From Stenotrophomonas lactitubi (GTDB taxonomy: Bacteria; Pseudomonadota; Gammaproteobacteria; Xanthomonadales; Xanthomonadaceae): a DNA stretch of 64,000 nucleotides. The stretch is taken from contig NZ_PHQX01000001.1 of the NCBI RefSeq assembly GCF_002803515.1, positions 2,604,001 through 2,668,000 of the forward strand, given 5' to 3'. The notes under the pieces are model-generated. The model saw nothing but the letters and a program-made list of their open reading frames with translations. It ran no database searches and had not been told where the DNA came from. Each line of letters starts with the position of its first letter. Positions within the stretch are counted from its first letter, which is position 1. The position numbers and the translations under genes were made by a program. Positions 26,241 to 34,174 of this stretch are shown piece by piece.

Positions 26241-26373
26241 GCGTTGCTCACTCCTTGAACAGCGTATCGACGACGAGAGAATGACCGCACCAGGCGCGAC
26301 AGGGATGGCCAGTGCGAACCTGGACGCGCAAGGCGTCCCGGGAGTCGACAATACGAGGAAAGAAGTGTGATCG

Positions 26374-26390
26374 CTATCAGATTTCTCTGA
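26374..26390 (-). promoter_or_regulatory. Inverted-repeat motif upstream of small protein A
   Basis: CTATCAGATTTCTCTGA contains the arms TCAGA and TCTGA. The related CTATCGGATTTATCCGA lies upstream of the paralogous small gene at 27405-27421: 13 of 17 positions agree and both keep the inverted repeat. This suggests a shared regulator-binding site. Confidence 0.45.
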
Positions 26391-26414
26391 TCTTGAGCCG
26401 ATTGCGTCGGCCGC

Positions 26415-26978
26415 TCAATTCACCTGGAACTGGGCCCTGCAGCCGTTGCTGACCCAGATACCACGGCGGTCCCAGCCCCAGCTCTGGCCTTCGATGCAGG
26501 CACTGCGCGATTCCTGCCGGACCAGACGCACACCGCGACGAACCTGTGCATCGCAGTACTGCTGGCGCCGGTCATTGGAATGGCAGGCAATCACCTGGCC
26601 GCCACCACCCCACTGGCTTCCGCCCCAGCCGTTGCCACCACCGCCGCCCCAACCACCGCCGCCACCGCCCGGTCGCCGGTATTCACCGACGAATTCGGCA
26701 CGGCAGCCTTGGGTAACCCAGACACCGTAACGGGACTGGCCCCAGGTCTCACCTTCCACACAGGGGGAGCCGGACAACTGGCGGATCATGCGCGCGCGCC
26801 CTTCCAGCCGGCACTCGTTGCTGCGGTTCTTGATCGATTCGCAGCGCACGATGCCATTGCCACCACGATCATCGTAGCGATCGTCGTAGCCATAGTTCTG
26901 CGCCTGCACGCCGCCAGCGGCAGCCATCATCGGCAACAGGGTGCACGCCACGGTGCGCCAAGTGAGTCCCTTGCCCAT
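26415..26978 (-). CDS. DUF3011 secreted protein with Gly-rich linker
   Basis: A 187-residue exported protein with a signal peptide (TLLPMMAAAGGVQA) and two DUF3011 repeats. Each repeat has the pattern C-E/H-S...C...GRAR/RRGVRL-V/I-R-Q-x-S...C-x-E-G-x-WG...GVWV-GCRA-F. The repeats are joined by a linker that is nearly pure Gly/Trp/Asn (GGGGGGWGGGGGNGWGG). A paralog at 33252-33761 has the same two repeats and a different linker. The function of DUF3011 is unknown; the paired Cys suggest disulfides in the periplasm. Confidence 0.82.
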   Translation of the reverse strand: MGKGLTWRTVACTLLPMMAAAGGVQAQNYGYDDRYDDRGGNGIVRCESIKNRSNECRLEGRARMIRQLSGSPCVEGETWGQSRYGVWVTQGCRAEFVGEYRRPGGGGGGWGGGGGNGWGGSQWGGGGQVIACHSNDRRQQYCDAQVRRGVRLVRQESRSACIEGQSWGWDRRGIWVSNGCRAQFQVN

Positions 26979-27108
26979 CCCTCGTCTCCAGGTGAATACG
27001 GTGGAGGCAAGCATCGGGGATTCCGGGCGTGGCGCACAGAGGGAGCTGCGACGGCGGTTTTTCCCCCATTCAACCAACCCAACCGCAACTGACTGCGGCT
27101 GCGGCGGC

Positions 27109-27315
27109 TCAGCGGCCGAAGTGCAGCGCGTCGACCGCGGTGCCCAGTGCTTCCACGCGCACGGTGCTGTGCTGGCCGGTACGGCAGTGATGTTCGCTGG
27201 CCCGCGAGGCAGCGGCGTCGAAGGCTGCCGCACCAGTGCTGAACTCTTCGGTCGCGCGTGTCTGCGGATCCAGGACGGACCAGCGCTGGGCGGTGCATTG
27301 GACAGTGATGACCAT
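27109..27315 (-). CDS. Small protein B, paralog of 26037-26240 (DUF2188-like)
   Basis: A 68-residue protein (MVITVQCTAQRWSVLDPQTR start) with the same layout as small protein A: W-S-V-L-D-P, a TGAAAFDAAASRASEHH helix and a STVRVEALGTAVDALHFG end. AGGAG lies 6 bases before the ATG. It lies 130 bp upstream of the DUF3011 gene on the same strand, so small B, DUF3011 and small A are arranged in series. Function is unknown. Confidence 0.72.
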   Translation of the reverse strand: MVITVQCTAQRWSVLDPQTRATEEFSTGAAAFDAAASRASEHHCRTGQHSTVRVEALGTAVDALHFGR

Positions 27316-27404
27316 GGTGGGCTCCTGCGTTTCTGGGAAATCCGGGACCGGCGCAAGGCCGATCTCCGATGCCCGACCAGCCTAGCCAGCGCCCCGGGGA
27401 AGAC

Positions 27405-27421
27405 CTATCGGATTTATCCGA
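27405..27421 (-). promoter_or_regulatory. Inverted-repeat motif upstream of small protein B
   Basis: CTATCGGATTTATCCGA contains the perfect palindrome TCGGATTTATCCGA (arms TCGGAT and ATCCGA around TT). It lies about 90 bp before the ATG of small protein B and matches the motif at 26374-26390. The rest of the 27316-27553 gap shows no gene. Confidence 0.45.
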
Positions 27422-27553
27422 AAACTCCCTACCGGCACCTCAGAAAGCGCCGCCCATCACATCCCTGAGGCCATTTAGGAAATCCATTCCGTGACCCTTG
27501 TCACGAAGTCAGCCGCGCTTCACACTATCGTCATCAACAGGGGCCCCTTCCAC

Positions 27554-27658
27554 ATGCGCACCTCGCTTCCACTGCAGCGTTCGACGCTGCTGAAGTTCTA
27601 TTTTGCCGCCAGCTACGTGGTATTGATCGAGGAACTGGTCCGCGCATCGCTGAGTTGA
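27554..27658 (+). CDS. Possible 34-residue membrane peptide
   Basis: An ATG-to-TGA frame encodes 34 residues (starting MRTSLPLQRSTLLKF) with one amphipathic to hydrophobic segment, FYFAASYVVLIEEL. The sequence has a protein-like composition and starts 14 bp after a GGGG stretch, but no good Shine-Dalgarno sequence is seen. TTGTCA (27498-27503) upstream could be part of a promoter. Function unknown; it may not be real. Confidence 0.35.
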   Translation: MRTSLPLQRSTLLKFYFAASYVVLIEELVRASLS

Positions 27659-27731
27659 GGATTGGCCAGCGATGCTTGCCGCTGCTGCGGGGACCGAACA
27701 AACTGTCGGTTTACGGCACGGAGCCGCACCC

Positions 27732-27995
27732 ATGAAAGTCCTGTTCCTGATCCCGCTGCTGGCCCTGGCCGCGTGCGCCAGCCCGGAAAAACCGGTCACC
27801 CATGACACCGCCACGCCCGTGGTTGGTGGTGATCGCGATGCACACGGATGCATCGGTTCGGCCGGCTATCAGTGGTGCGAGCACAGCCAGCGCTGCGAGC
27901 GCCCATGGGAACTGGCGCAAGCGCAGGGCCTGGCCAACACTGCCGAAGCCATCGACGCCTACTGCGCCACCCCGGCAACGCCGGCGCGCAGGTAA
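27732..27995 (+). CDS. Small Cys-containing lipoprotein, unknown function
   Basis: An 87-residue lipoprotein: lipobox LLALAAC, then a short Thr/Pro linker and the compact motif HGCIGSAGYQWCEHSQRCER-PWELA, with paired Cys. Proteins with this GC-SAGY-WC-C-RPWE motif are small periplasmic lipoproteins in many proteobacteria, of unknown function. The ATG at 27732 is chosen because it starts the signal peptide directly. The DUF1653 gene starts 12 bp after its stop, so they are probably co-transcribed. Confidence 0.72.
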   Translation: MKVLFLIPLLALAACASPEKPVTHDTATPVVGGDRDAHGCIGSAGYQWCEHSQRCERPWELAQAQGLANTAEAIDAYCATPATPARR

Positions 27996-28007
27996 CGGGT
28001 GCTGCCG

Positions 28008-28241
28008 ATGACCGACCTGGCCCCACTGCCCGCGCTGACACCTGGCCGCTACCGCCACTTCAAAGGTGGCGAGTACGAGGTGATCGACATCGTCCGCAGC
28101 AGTGAAACGCTGCAGCCGATGGTGCTCTATCGCGCCCTGTACGGCGAAGGCGGACTGTGGGTGCGTCCCTATCCGATGTTCATTGAACAGGTGCCCGGCG
28201 AGCACGGCCCGCAGGCACGCTTCGCCCGCATCAGCGACTGA
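28008..28241 (+). CDS. DUF1653 domain protein
   Basis: A 77-residue cytoplasmic protein that consists of a DUF1653 domain: PGRYRHFKGGEYEVIDIVRS, ..MVLYRALYGEGGLWVRPYPMF.., ending ARFARISD. The domain is widespread and functionally uncharacterised. The ATG at 28008 is preferred over GTG 27999 as the start. It follows the small lipoprotein gene closely. Confidence 0.85.
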   Translation: MTDLAPLPALTPGRYRHFKGGEYEVIDIVRSSETLQPMVLYRALYGEGGLWVRPYPMFIEQVPGEHGPQARFARISD

Positions 28242-28311
28242 GCGCCGCGGCTCACGCCGCGCGCACGGCATCGCCGGGCATGCTGAAGCATTCCTGCGAG
28301 ACGGAACCCGC

Positions 28312-29067
28312 ATGCGCCACACCCTGTTGATCGTCCTGTCGCTGGCCAGCACCTCGGTGCTGGCCGCAGAACCTCCCAGCTTCGACCGTCCCGGCATCGG
28401 CTTCGGCACTGACACGGTGCCGCGTGGCGGCCTTGCCGTCGAAGTGGGCCTGCCCAGCTATCAACGCGATCGTGATCGCGACGGCCTGCGTACGACCTCG
28501 CTGTCGAGCGACCTGTTGCTGCGCACCGGGTTGGCGCCGGGCTGGGAACTGCAGTTGGCGTCCACACCGTGGCAGCGCCAGCGCGAACGTGGCCCTGACA
28601 TGCCACGCACGCAGCAGCGCGGCGCCGGCGACAGCACCGTCGGAGTGAAATGGGCAGGTCCTGGCAGTACCGAGCGCACGGCCTGGGCGCTGCTGGCAAG
28701 CGGTGTGATCGCACGTGGCGATGCCGCCTTCAGCGATGGCCGCCAGTACGCGCTGGCCGCCAGCGTCGAACACACCTTCAACGACCGCTGGAGCGGTGCG
28801 CTGTATGGCAGCCATCAGCGCGGCGCAGGCGAGCGCAGCACGACCTGGTCGCCGACTCTCGCGCTGAACGTGACCGAGCGGCTGGGCACCTATCTCGAAG
28901 CCGGCTTTACCCACGCCAGGCAGCAACCCGACCAGGCCATCGCCGGCGCAGGCCTGACCTGGATGCTGCGGCCGAACGTGCAGCTGGACGCCTCTTTCGA
29001 TCTCGGCCTCAATCGCAACAGCCCCGACCTGCAGCTCGGCACCGGCATCGCGTTCTATCTGCAGTGA
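28312..29067 (+). CDS. Putative outer membrane beta-barrel (transporter-like) protein
   Basis: A 251-residue exported protein. The signal peptide (LIVLSLASTSVLA) is followed by alternating amphipathic strands (YALAASVEHTFNDRWSGALY, TYLEAGFTHARQQ, VQLDASFDLGLNRNSPDLQL) and an aromatic C-terminal end (GTGIAFYLQ), the layout of proteins annotated as 'transporter' or phenol-degradation MetA-like barrels. No substrate can be named. It lies 70 bp downstream of the DUF1653 gene on the same strand. Confidence 0.72.
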   Translation: MRHTLLIVLSLASTSVLAAEPPSFDRPGIGFGTDTVPRGGLAVEVGLPSYQRDRDRDGLRTTSLSSDLLLRTGLAPGWELQLASTPWQRQRERGPDMPRTQQRGAGDSTVGVKWAGPGSTERTAWALLASGVIARGDAAFSDGRQYALAASVEHTFNDRWSGALYGSHQRGAGERSTTWSPTLALNVTERLGTYLEAGFTHARQQPDQAIAGAGLTWMLRPNVQLDASFDLGLNRNSPDLQLGTGIAFYLQ

Positions 29068-29110
29068 CCTGCTGAACTGATCGTGCGCGTCGGGCGCATC
29101 GCCCCCGCGC

Positions 29111-29133
29111 TACAATCATACCGTCCAGTCGGT
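29111..29133 (+). promoter_or_regulatory. Promoter and operator of the tetR-emrE pair
   Basis: A -10-like TACAAT (29111-29116) is followed by ACCGTCCAGTCGGT (29120-29133), an imperfect inverted repeat with ACCG/CGGT arms that covers the expected transcription start. The position fits autorepression by the TetR protein encoded 10 bp downstream. Confidence 0.55.
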
Positions 29134-29143
29134 TTCGTCCCCC

Positions 29144-29716
29144 ATGCCAGAATCCCCTCCCCGCTCCCGCCGCAAGGCGCCCGACAGCGTGCGCCAGGCG
29201 CTGCTGCACGCGACCGCCCATACCATCGGCCAGAATGGACTGGCGGCCCTCACCGTGCAGGACGTCGCCGACGCGGCCGGTGTCAGCAAGGGCGCGCTGT
29301 TCCATCATTTCGGCAGCAAGCAGGACCTGATCGAGGCGACGCTGACTTCGCTCATCGCCGACTTCGAGGACAGAGTGCGCGAGGTGCTGCGGCAGTCCCC
29401 GCCGCGCCATGGCGGCTTCAGCCGTGCCTATGTGCAGGTCAATTTCGAACATCTGCTGCAGCAGGAGCAGATCAACGACATCGGGCTCACCATGGGCAAC
29501 ATGCTGGAGCCGGCGCTGCTGGTGTACTGGCGAACGTGGCTGCGCGGCATGCTGGCCGAGTTTCCGGATGAAGCCTGCGATCCGCGGCTGTATGCCGCGC
29601 GTTGCGTTGCCGATGGGTACTGGGCCACCGCCTATGGGCGGCCCTTGGATGAAAACGAACGCCAGAACGCCCAGGCCATGGCCCTGGAGGCACTGAAGCT
29701 GTGCGAACCGGCATGA
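29144..29716 (+). CDS. TetR/AcrR family transcriptional regulator
   Basis: A 190-residue repressor. The helix-turn-helix covers LTVQDVADAAGVSKGALFHHFGSKQDL (residues ~36-62). The C-terminal domain (RAYVQVNFEHLLQQEQINDIG...) is TetR_C-like. The SMR efflux gene begins 13 bp after the stop codon, so this is a regulator-transporter operon, and the regulator probably senses a cationic compound. An operator-like site lies at its own promoter. Confidence 0.9.
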   Translation: MPESPPRSRRKAPDSVRQALLHATAHTIGQNGLAALTVQDVADAAGVSKGALFHHFGSKQDLIEATLTSLIADFEDRVREVLRQSPPRHGGFSRAYVQVNFEHLLQQEQINDIGLTMGNMLEPALLVYWRTWLRGMLAEFPDEACDPRLYAARCVADGYWATAYGRPLDENERQNAQAMALEALKLCEPA

Positions 29717-29729
29717 GCGGGAGACTGCG

Positions 29730-30062
29730 ATGAACCCCTATTTCTACCTGGCCGGCGCGATCGTGCTGGAAGTGATCGCCACCTCCCTGCTCAAGGCATC
29801 GGAAGGCATGACCCGCCTCGGCCCCACGCTGGGCGCGCTCGCCGGTTACGGTGTGTGCTTCTACCTGCTGTCGCTGACGATGAAGTCGATCCCCACCGGC
29901 ATTGCCTATGCCATCTGGTCCGGCGTCGGCATCGTGCTGATCTCGCTGATCGGCCTGCTGGTGTTCAAGCAGCGCCTGGATGCGCCGGCACTGATCGGCA
30001 TCGGCCTGATCTGTGCCGGCGTACTGGTCATCAATCTGTTCTCGCACAGCAGCGCGCATTGA
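29730..30062 (+). CDS. Small multidrug resistance efflux protein, EmrE/Qac type
   Basis: A 110-residue, four-helix SMR transporter in the inner membrane that exports quaternary ammonium and other cationic compounds against protons as an antiparallel dimer. The essential Glu is residue 14 (AGAIVLEVIATSLLKASEG), and the family motifs PTGIAYAIWSGVG and LICAGVLVINLF are intact and very close to E. coli EmrE. It is co-transcribed with the TetR gene. Confidence 0.93.
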   Translation: MNPYFYLAGAIVLEVIATSLLKASEGMTRLGPTLGALAGYGVCFYLLSLTMKSIPTGIAYAIWSGVGIVLISLIGLLVFKQRLDAPALIGIGLICAGVLVINLFSHSSAH

Positions 30063-30087
30063 GCGCGCCGCTGCACGAACTGCCGGG

Positions 30088-30261
30088 CTAGGCGACCTTC
30101 TTCGCGACGGTCATGCCAAGCACGAAAAGTACAACCGCAATGATGATGCCAGCCCAGAACAGGAACTTGGCGATCCCTACCGCGGCGCCGGCAATACCGC
30201 CGAAACCCAGCGCGCCGGCGATCAGGCCGATGATGGCGAAAATGATGGCCCACTTGATCAT
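30088..30261 (-). CDS. DUF1328 small membrane protein (YtjA-like)
   Basis: A 57-residue two-helix membrane protein: [20 protein letters not shown], a [12 protein letters not shown] turn, then [17 protein letters not shown]. This is the DUF1328/YtjA family, small stress-inducible inner-membrane proteins of unknown function. AGAGGA lies 6 bases before the ATG. The gene is convergent with the emrE-like gene, with 25 bp between the stop codons. Confidence 0.9.
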   Translation of the reverse strand: MIKWAIIFAIIGLIAGALGFGGIAGAAVGIAKFLFWAGIIIAVVLFVLGMTVAKKVA

Positions 30262-30365
30262 GTCGATCCTCTCCCTGACGGGAATACTGAAGGTGCGATC
30301 AGGTTAGGCAGGCCGCGATGCCACACGCGTGAACAGGTCGCAGGCGCGGCGTGAAACGATCCGGC

Positions 30366-31016
30366 TCAGCGCGGCCGGAAGCGCAGCAGCGCCACTGCGA
30401 AGGCGAGAAACACGCTGCCGACCAGGCGTTCGAACCAGCGTTGCGCAAAGGGCTTTGCCAGCCAACGGCGCAGCCCATGTCCACCCGCCGCGTACATCAC
30501 GTACCAGAACAGTTCGCAGGTAGCGAAGGTGGCCACCAGAACCGTGTACTGCACGGCCTGGCCACGCGCGGGGTCGACGAACTGCGGCAGGAACGCCGCG
30601 GCGAACAGCAGCAGCTTGGGATTGCTCAGCCCCACCAGCAGACCACCACGGAACACCGCCCAGGCACCATGCACCGGCGCCAGGGCTGCATCGACGTCTG
30701 TCGCCACCGGCGCCTGCCGGCAGCTGTCCCGCCAGGCCTTGATGCCCAACCAGGCCAGGTAGGCCACACCCAGATAGCGCAGCACATCGAACAGCATCGG
30801 CGACGAGCGCAGCACCGCGCTCAGGCCGGCCGCGGACGCCGCAAGCACCAGCAGCATCGCCAGCAGGCAACCGGCCATGGCGGGCACGCTGCGACGGAAG
30901 CCCAGGCCGACACTGCGCCCCAGGATGTGCAGCATGTTCGGACCCGGCGTGCCGCACAGCACGAACACTGTCGCCAGGAACCACCACCAGGTATGCAGGG
31001 CCATCACTTCGTCCAC
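30366..31016 (-). CDS. LysE/RhtB family amino-acid exporter
   Basis: A 216-residue, six-helix exporter of the LysE/RhtB family. The signature TPGPNMLHILGRSVGLGF follows the first helix and LLVGLSNPKLLLFAAAFLPQFVD is present mid-protein. Such proteins export homoserine, Leu or related amino acids; the substrate here is unknown. GTG 31016 is the first start codon; ATG 31004 is an alternative. A -10-like GATTAT ends about 7 bases before the GTG, so this gene may also be leaderless. Confidence 0.87.
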   Translation of the reverse strand: MDEVMALHTWWWFLATVFVLCGTPGPNMLHILGRSVGLGFRRSVPAMAGCLLAMLLVLAASAAGLSAVLRSSPMLFDVLRYLGVAYLAWLGIKAWRDSCRQAPVATDVDAALAPVHGAWAVFRGGLLVGLSNPKLLLFAAAFLPQFVDPARGQAVQYTVLVATFATCELFWYVMYAAGGHGLRRWLAKPFAQRWFERLVGSVFLAFAVALLRFRPR

Positions 31017-31103
31017 CGGAATAATCCCTGCAAGGATAGTGCGCAGCGGCTGTCACCACCATGCACAGTCCAAGGTCGATTCGACGGTTACAGCTGCTGC
31101 GGC

Positions 31104-31736
31104 TCAGCCGCTGGCAACGCGCGACGCACGCAGTTCGGCCATCGCGATGCGAAGCACCCGCAGCGCCGAGCGCAGGAACACGACCAGCAGTGCGACGGCG
31201 ACCAGCAGGTCCGGCCAACCGGCACCAAACAGCGCCACCAGCGCCGCCGCCAGCACCACCGAAATGCCCTCGAAGATATCGTTGCGCGCGCATTCCCAGG
31301 CCGATGCCAGGTTCACGTCGTCATTGCGATACGGCGTCAGCAGCCACAGGCAGAAGCCATTCGCGGCAAGATTCAGCAGCGCGGCCAGGCCCATGCTTTC
31401 GAACAGGGGAACCTGCGGATGCGCCAGCCGCCATCCGATCTGTACCGCCACTGCCACCGCCGCCGCCAGGATCAGCACGCCCTTGAACAGCGCAACCCGC
31501 GCCTTGGCCGCCACGCCGGCACCCACCACCAGCAGGCTCAGCAGGTAGGTGGCGGCGTCACCCAGGTTGTCCAGCGCACCGGACAGCAGCGCGGACGAGT
31601 GGCTGTACCACGACGCGCCGACCATCATCAGGAAGGTTGCCAGGTTGATCAGCAGCACGATCCACAGCACACGCCGGTGGCGCGCCTGCATGGCCGCCAC
31701 ATCCAGCGTCTTGCCGCAGCCACAGCATTCGCCCAT
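31104..31736 (-). CDS. Cation transporter, CDF-like
   Basis: A 210-residue inner-membrane cation diffusion facilitator-like protein. The N-terminus has a Cys-rich ECCGCGK metal site, followed by helices with SGALDNLGDAATYLL (the conserved Asp-containing CDF metal site) and NLASAWECARNDIFEG (second site with Asp). It is shorter than typical CDFs because the C-terminal cytoplasmic domain is missing. It is divergent from the racemase gene. Confidence 0.82.
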   Translation of the reverse strand: MGECCGCGKTLDVAAMQARHRRVLWIVLLINLATFLMMVGASWYSHSSALLSGALDNLGDAATYLLSLLVVGAGVAAKARVALFKGVLILAAAVAVAVQIGWRLAHPQVPLFESMGLAALLNLAANGFCLWLLTPYRNDDVNLASAWECARNDIFEGISVVLAAALVALFGAGWPDLLVAVALLVVFLRSALRVLRIAMAELRASRVASG

Positions 31737-31895
31737 CGCCCTGCCCTCTGCCTGTCGTACCCCATTATCACGCCGATCAGGCGTGTCGGCAGCTGCTGCG
31801 ACGGATCCGCCCGTAATTGCGCGTCCGGCCAAGCCGGCACGCAGCATCCCGACCTCGGTTGTGCTGCAATGGCACTCCCCGGCATGGAGACACGC

Positions 31896-32588
31896 ATGAA
31901 GACGCTTGGCCTGATCGGTGGCATGAGCTGGGAAAGTTCGGCGCAGTACTACCGCCTCATCAACGAAGAGGTACGCGCGCGGTTGGGCGGCGCGCACTCG
32001 GCGCAGTTGCTGATGTGGTCGCTGGATTTCGCCCGCATCAAGCAGCTGCAGCATGACGGCGACTGGGACGCACTGGGCAACGAGATGGTCGATGCGGCCC
32101 AGCGGCTGCAGGCCGGTGGCGCCGAACTGCTGCTGATCTGCACCAACACCATGCACAAGCTTGTTGGTGAGATCGAGGCGGCCTGCCCGCTGCCCCTGCT
32201 GCACATCGCCGACCCGACCGCCACGGCGATCGTGCAGGCCGGTCTGCAGCGTGTCGGCCTGCTCGGCACGGCGTTCACCATGGAAGAGGACTTCTACCGT
32301 GGGCGGCTGAGCGAGCGCTTCGGCCTGGACGTCCTGGTTCCGGAGGCCGACGACCGTCGCGATGTGCACGCGATCATCTACCAGGAGTTGATCGCCGGCG
32401 TGGTCAGCGAGCGATCACGGCAGGTGTACGTCGAGGTGATCGAACGCCTGGTTGCCCGCGGTGCCGAAGCGATCATCCTGGGCTGTACCGAGATCATGCT
32501 GCTGGTACGTACCGAAGACAGCCCGGTGCCGCTGTTCGACACCACGACCCTGCATGCGCGCGCGGCGGTGGACGCGGCGTTGGCATGA
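31896..32588 (+). CDS. Aspartate/glutamate racemase family protein
   Basis: A 230-residue cofactor-independent racemase. The two catalytic Cys are in LLLICTNTMHKL and AIILGCTEIMLL, and the N-terminus has TLGLIGGMSWESSAQYYRLIN, typical of the YgeA-type broad-specificity amino-acid racemases. GGAGA lies 6 bases before the ATG. No peptidoglycan gene is adjacent, so a role in D-amino-acid turnover is more likely than cell-wall synthesis. Confidence 0.9.
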   Translation: MKTLGLIGGMSWESSAQYYRLINEEVRARLGGAHSAQLLMWSLDFARIKQLQHDGDWDALGNEMVDAAQRLQAGGAELLLICTNTMHKLVGEIEAACPLPLLHIADPTATAIVQAGLQRVGLLGTAFTMEEDFYRGRLSERFGLDVLVPEADDRRDVHAIIYQELIAGVVSERSRQVYVEVIERLVARGAEAIILGCTEIMLLVRTEDSPVPLFDTTTLHARAAVDAALA

Positions 32589-32609
32589 CGCACATCGCCG
32601 TGCACCCGG

Positions 32610-32978
32610 TCACGCGGTCGGTTCGGGCTGCACTTCCAGCGAAGTGACCAGCCATTCCACCACCGGTGGCGAATCGCACAGGAAGAACACGGCGTCGCCG
32701 CTGCGGGCTTCGGTCAGCATCCGGTAGACGCTGATCGCCACGCCCGATTGGTTGGCGATGAAAATCTCACTGCTGCGCGGCCCGTCGGCCTGGCGGGAAA
32801 CCAGCCGCAAGGCACGCCGGGCCGCTACCGTATCTTCCGGCTCGGCTTGGCGGGTCAATTCCAGGCCACGCAGGCCCCAGGCAACAAAAACACGCTTGCC
32901 CTTGAACGTCGTGTCCAGGACCTGCACTTCGACCGCGCCTGTGCCGGCCGACCGATGAATGACGATACTGCTGATCAA
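32610..32978 (-). CDS. Hypothetical protein, unknown function
   Basis: A protein of about 122 residues (middle: FKGKRVFVAWGLRGLELTRQ, end SPPVVEWLVTSLEVQPEPTA). It looks globular and cytoplasmic, with no signal peptide or known motif. No ATG fits: TTG 32978 preceded by AGGGGG is preferred; ATG 33011 has a ribosome-binding site too close. I do not recognise the family. It is convergent with the racemase gene. Confidence 0.5.
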   Translation of the reverse strand: MISSIVIHRSAGTGAVEVQVLDTTFKGKRVFVAWGLRGLELTRQAEPEDTVAARRALRLVSRQADGPRSSEIFIANQSGVAISVYRMLTEARSGDAVFFLCDSPPVVEWLVTSLEVQPEPTA

Positions 32979-33251
32979 CGCAACCCCCTGTGGTCGTCGT
33001 GGTCCGCACATCCTTGTCCGCACCCGCGCCAGCAGCCACGGGCGAGGCCCGGAGGTCGCGTTCGAAAGCGCTGGAACGTGTAAAAAACTGTAAACCGATG
33101 CAATCGGATGTGCCGGGGATGATACGGGATGTAACGCCCTGCATGCGCTGCCGGACACTTATAAATCCGTCCTGAGCCAGCGCGGGCCCCGGTCGTCGCA
33201 GAGCGCCGCACGTGCGCCATTCTTGCGTCCCATTCCCAACCCGAGGTTTCA

Positions 33252-33761
33252 ATGAGCCTTCGCCTGCTACTGCCCCTGGGCGGTTCTGCGCTTGCCCTGC
33301 TGCTGGCCGCAACCACGGTCTCGGCCCAGGATTACGACAGCGAGTCATCGCCGCGCACGACCTGCGAATCACACTTCAACAAGACCCAGCAGTGCCCGTT
33401 CGAAGGACGTGCGCGACTGGCGCGGCAGCTGTCGGTGACGCGATGCGTGGAAGACGACAACTGGGGACAGCGCCGCGGCATGCTGTGGGTTACCGATGGC
33501 TGTCGCGCCGAATTCGTCGCCGAAGAGCGTGGGCGAGGTCGTTGGCCCGGACGTGACCGTGACCGTGATCGCGATGGCGAGCGCCTGGTCTGCGAATCCT
33601 ACGAAAACAAGGAGAAACAGTGCCGCATCCGCGTCCGTCATGACGTGCGGCTGGTCAAGCAGAAGTCGGTCACCACCTGCACCGAGGACCGCAACTGGGG
33701 CTGGGACCGACGCGGCGTATGGGTCAGCGACGGCTGCCGCGCCGAATTCCGCGTCTACTGA
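33252..33761 (+). CDS. DUF3011 secreted protein with Arg-Asp linker
   Basis: A 169-residue exported protein, paralog of 26415-26978. A signal peptide (LALLLAATTVSA) precedes two DUF3011 repeats (CESHFNKTQQCPFEGRARLA and CESYENKEKQCRIRVRHDVR, each closing with a W-D/T-DGCRAEF block). The linker is charged (GRDRDRDRDGER) instead of Gly-rich. GAGG lies 6 bases before the ATG. Function unknown; conserved Cys positions suggest disulfides. Confidence 0.82.
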   Translation: MSLRLLLPLGGSALALLLAATTVSAQDYDSESSPRTTCESHFNKTQQCPFEGRARLARQLSVTRCVEDDNWGQRRGMLWVTDGCRAEFVAEERGRGRWPGRDRDRDRDGERLVCESYENKEKQCRIRVRHDVRLVKQKSVTTCTEDRNWGWDRRGVWVSDGCRAEFRVY

Positions 33762-33820
33762 GTGCGATGGCTGCGCACCCATCCTCGCTAGAATGAGGCT
33801 CTCACAGCAGGAAACACCGC

Positions 33821-34174
33821 ATGGAACGCTGGTATCTGGCAACGATGATGTCCTTGCTGCTGCATCAGATCGATGCCGCGTTCTGGCAGGAGTGGCAGAT
33901 GTTCCAGGTGCCCGGCGGCATCCAGGGATTCCTGCTGTTCAATCTGCTTGCCATCGGCGTACTGCTGCACGGTTATCGCCAGGTGGTGCTCGGCCTGGGT
34001 TCTGCGCGCCGCTACGCGCTGTTGTGCGGCGTGCTGGGTATCGGCACCGCCCTCATCCATGCCGGCTTCGCTGCGGCCGGTCGCGATGAATTCCACCTGC
34101 CGCTGTCGCTGCTCACGCTTCTGGCCTGCCTGGTCAGCGGCAGCGGCTTGCTGCTGCGCAGCCGTCGGCGATGA
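33821..34174 (+). CDS. Small four-helix membrane protein (DUF6713-like)
   Basis: A 117-residue inner-membrane protein with about four helices (YLATMMSLLLHQIDAAFWQE, IQGFLLFNLLAIGVLLHGY, ALLCGVLGIGTALIHAGFA, LSLLTLLACLVSGSGLLL). The HQIDAAFWQEW motif with paired His and acidic residues is distinctive and resembles DUF6713-type proteins. Its stop overlaps the start of the GNAT gene as ATGA (34171-34174), so the two are coupled. Function unknown. Confidence 0.68.
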   Translation: MERWYLATMMSLLLHQIDAAFWQEWQMFQVPGGIQGFLLFNLLAIGVLLHGYRQVVLGLGSARRYALLCGVLGIGTALIHAGFAAAGRDEFHLPLSLLTLLACLVSGSGLLLRSRRR

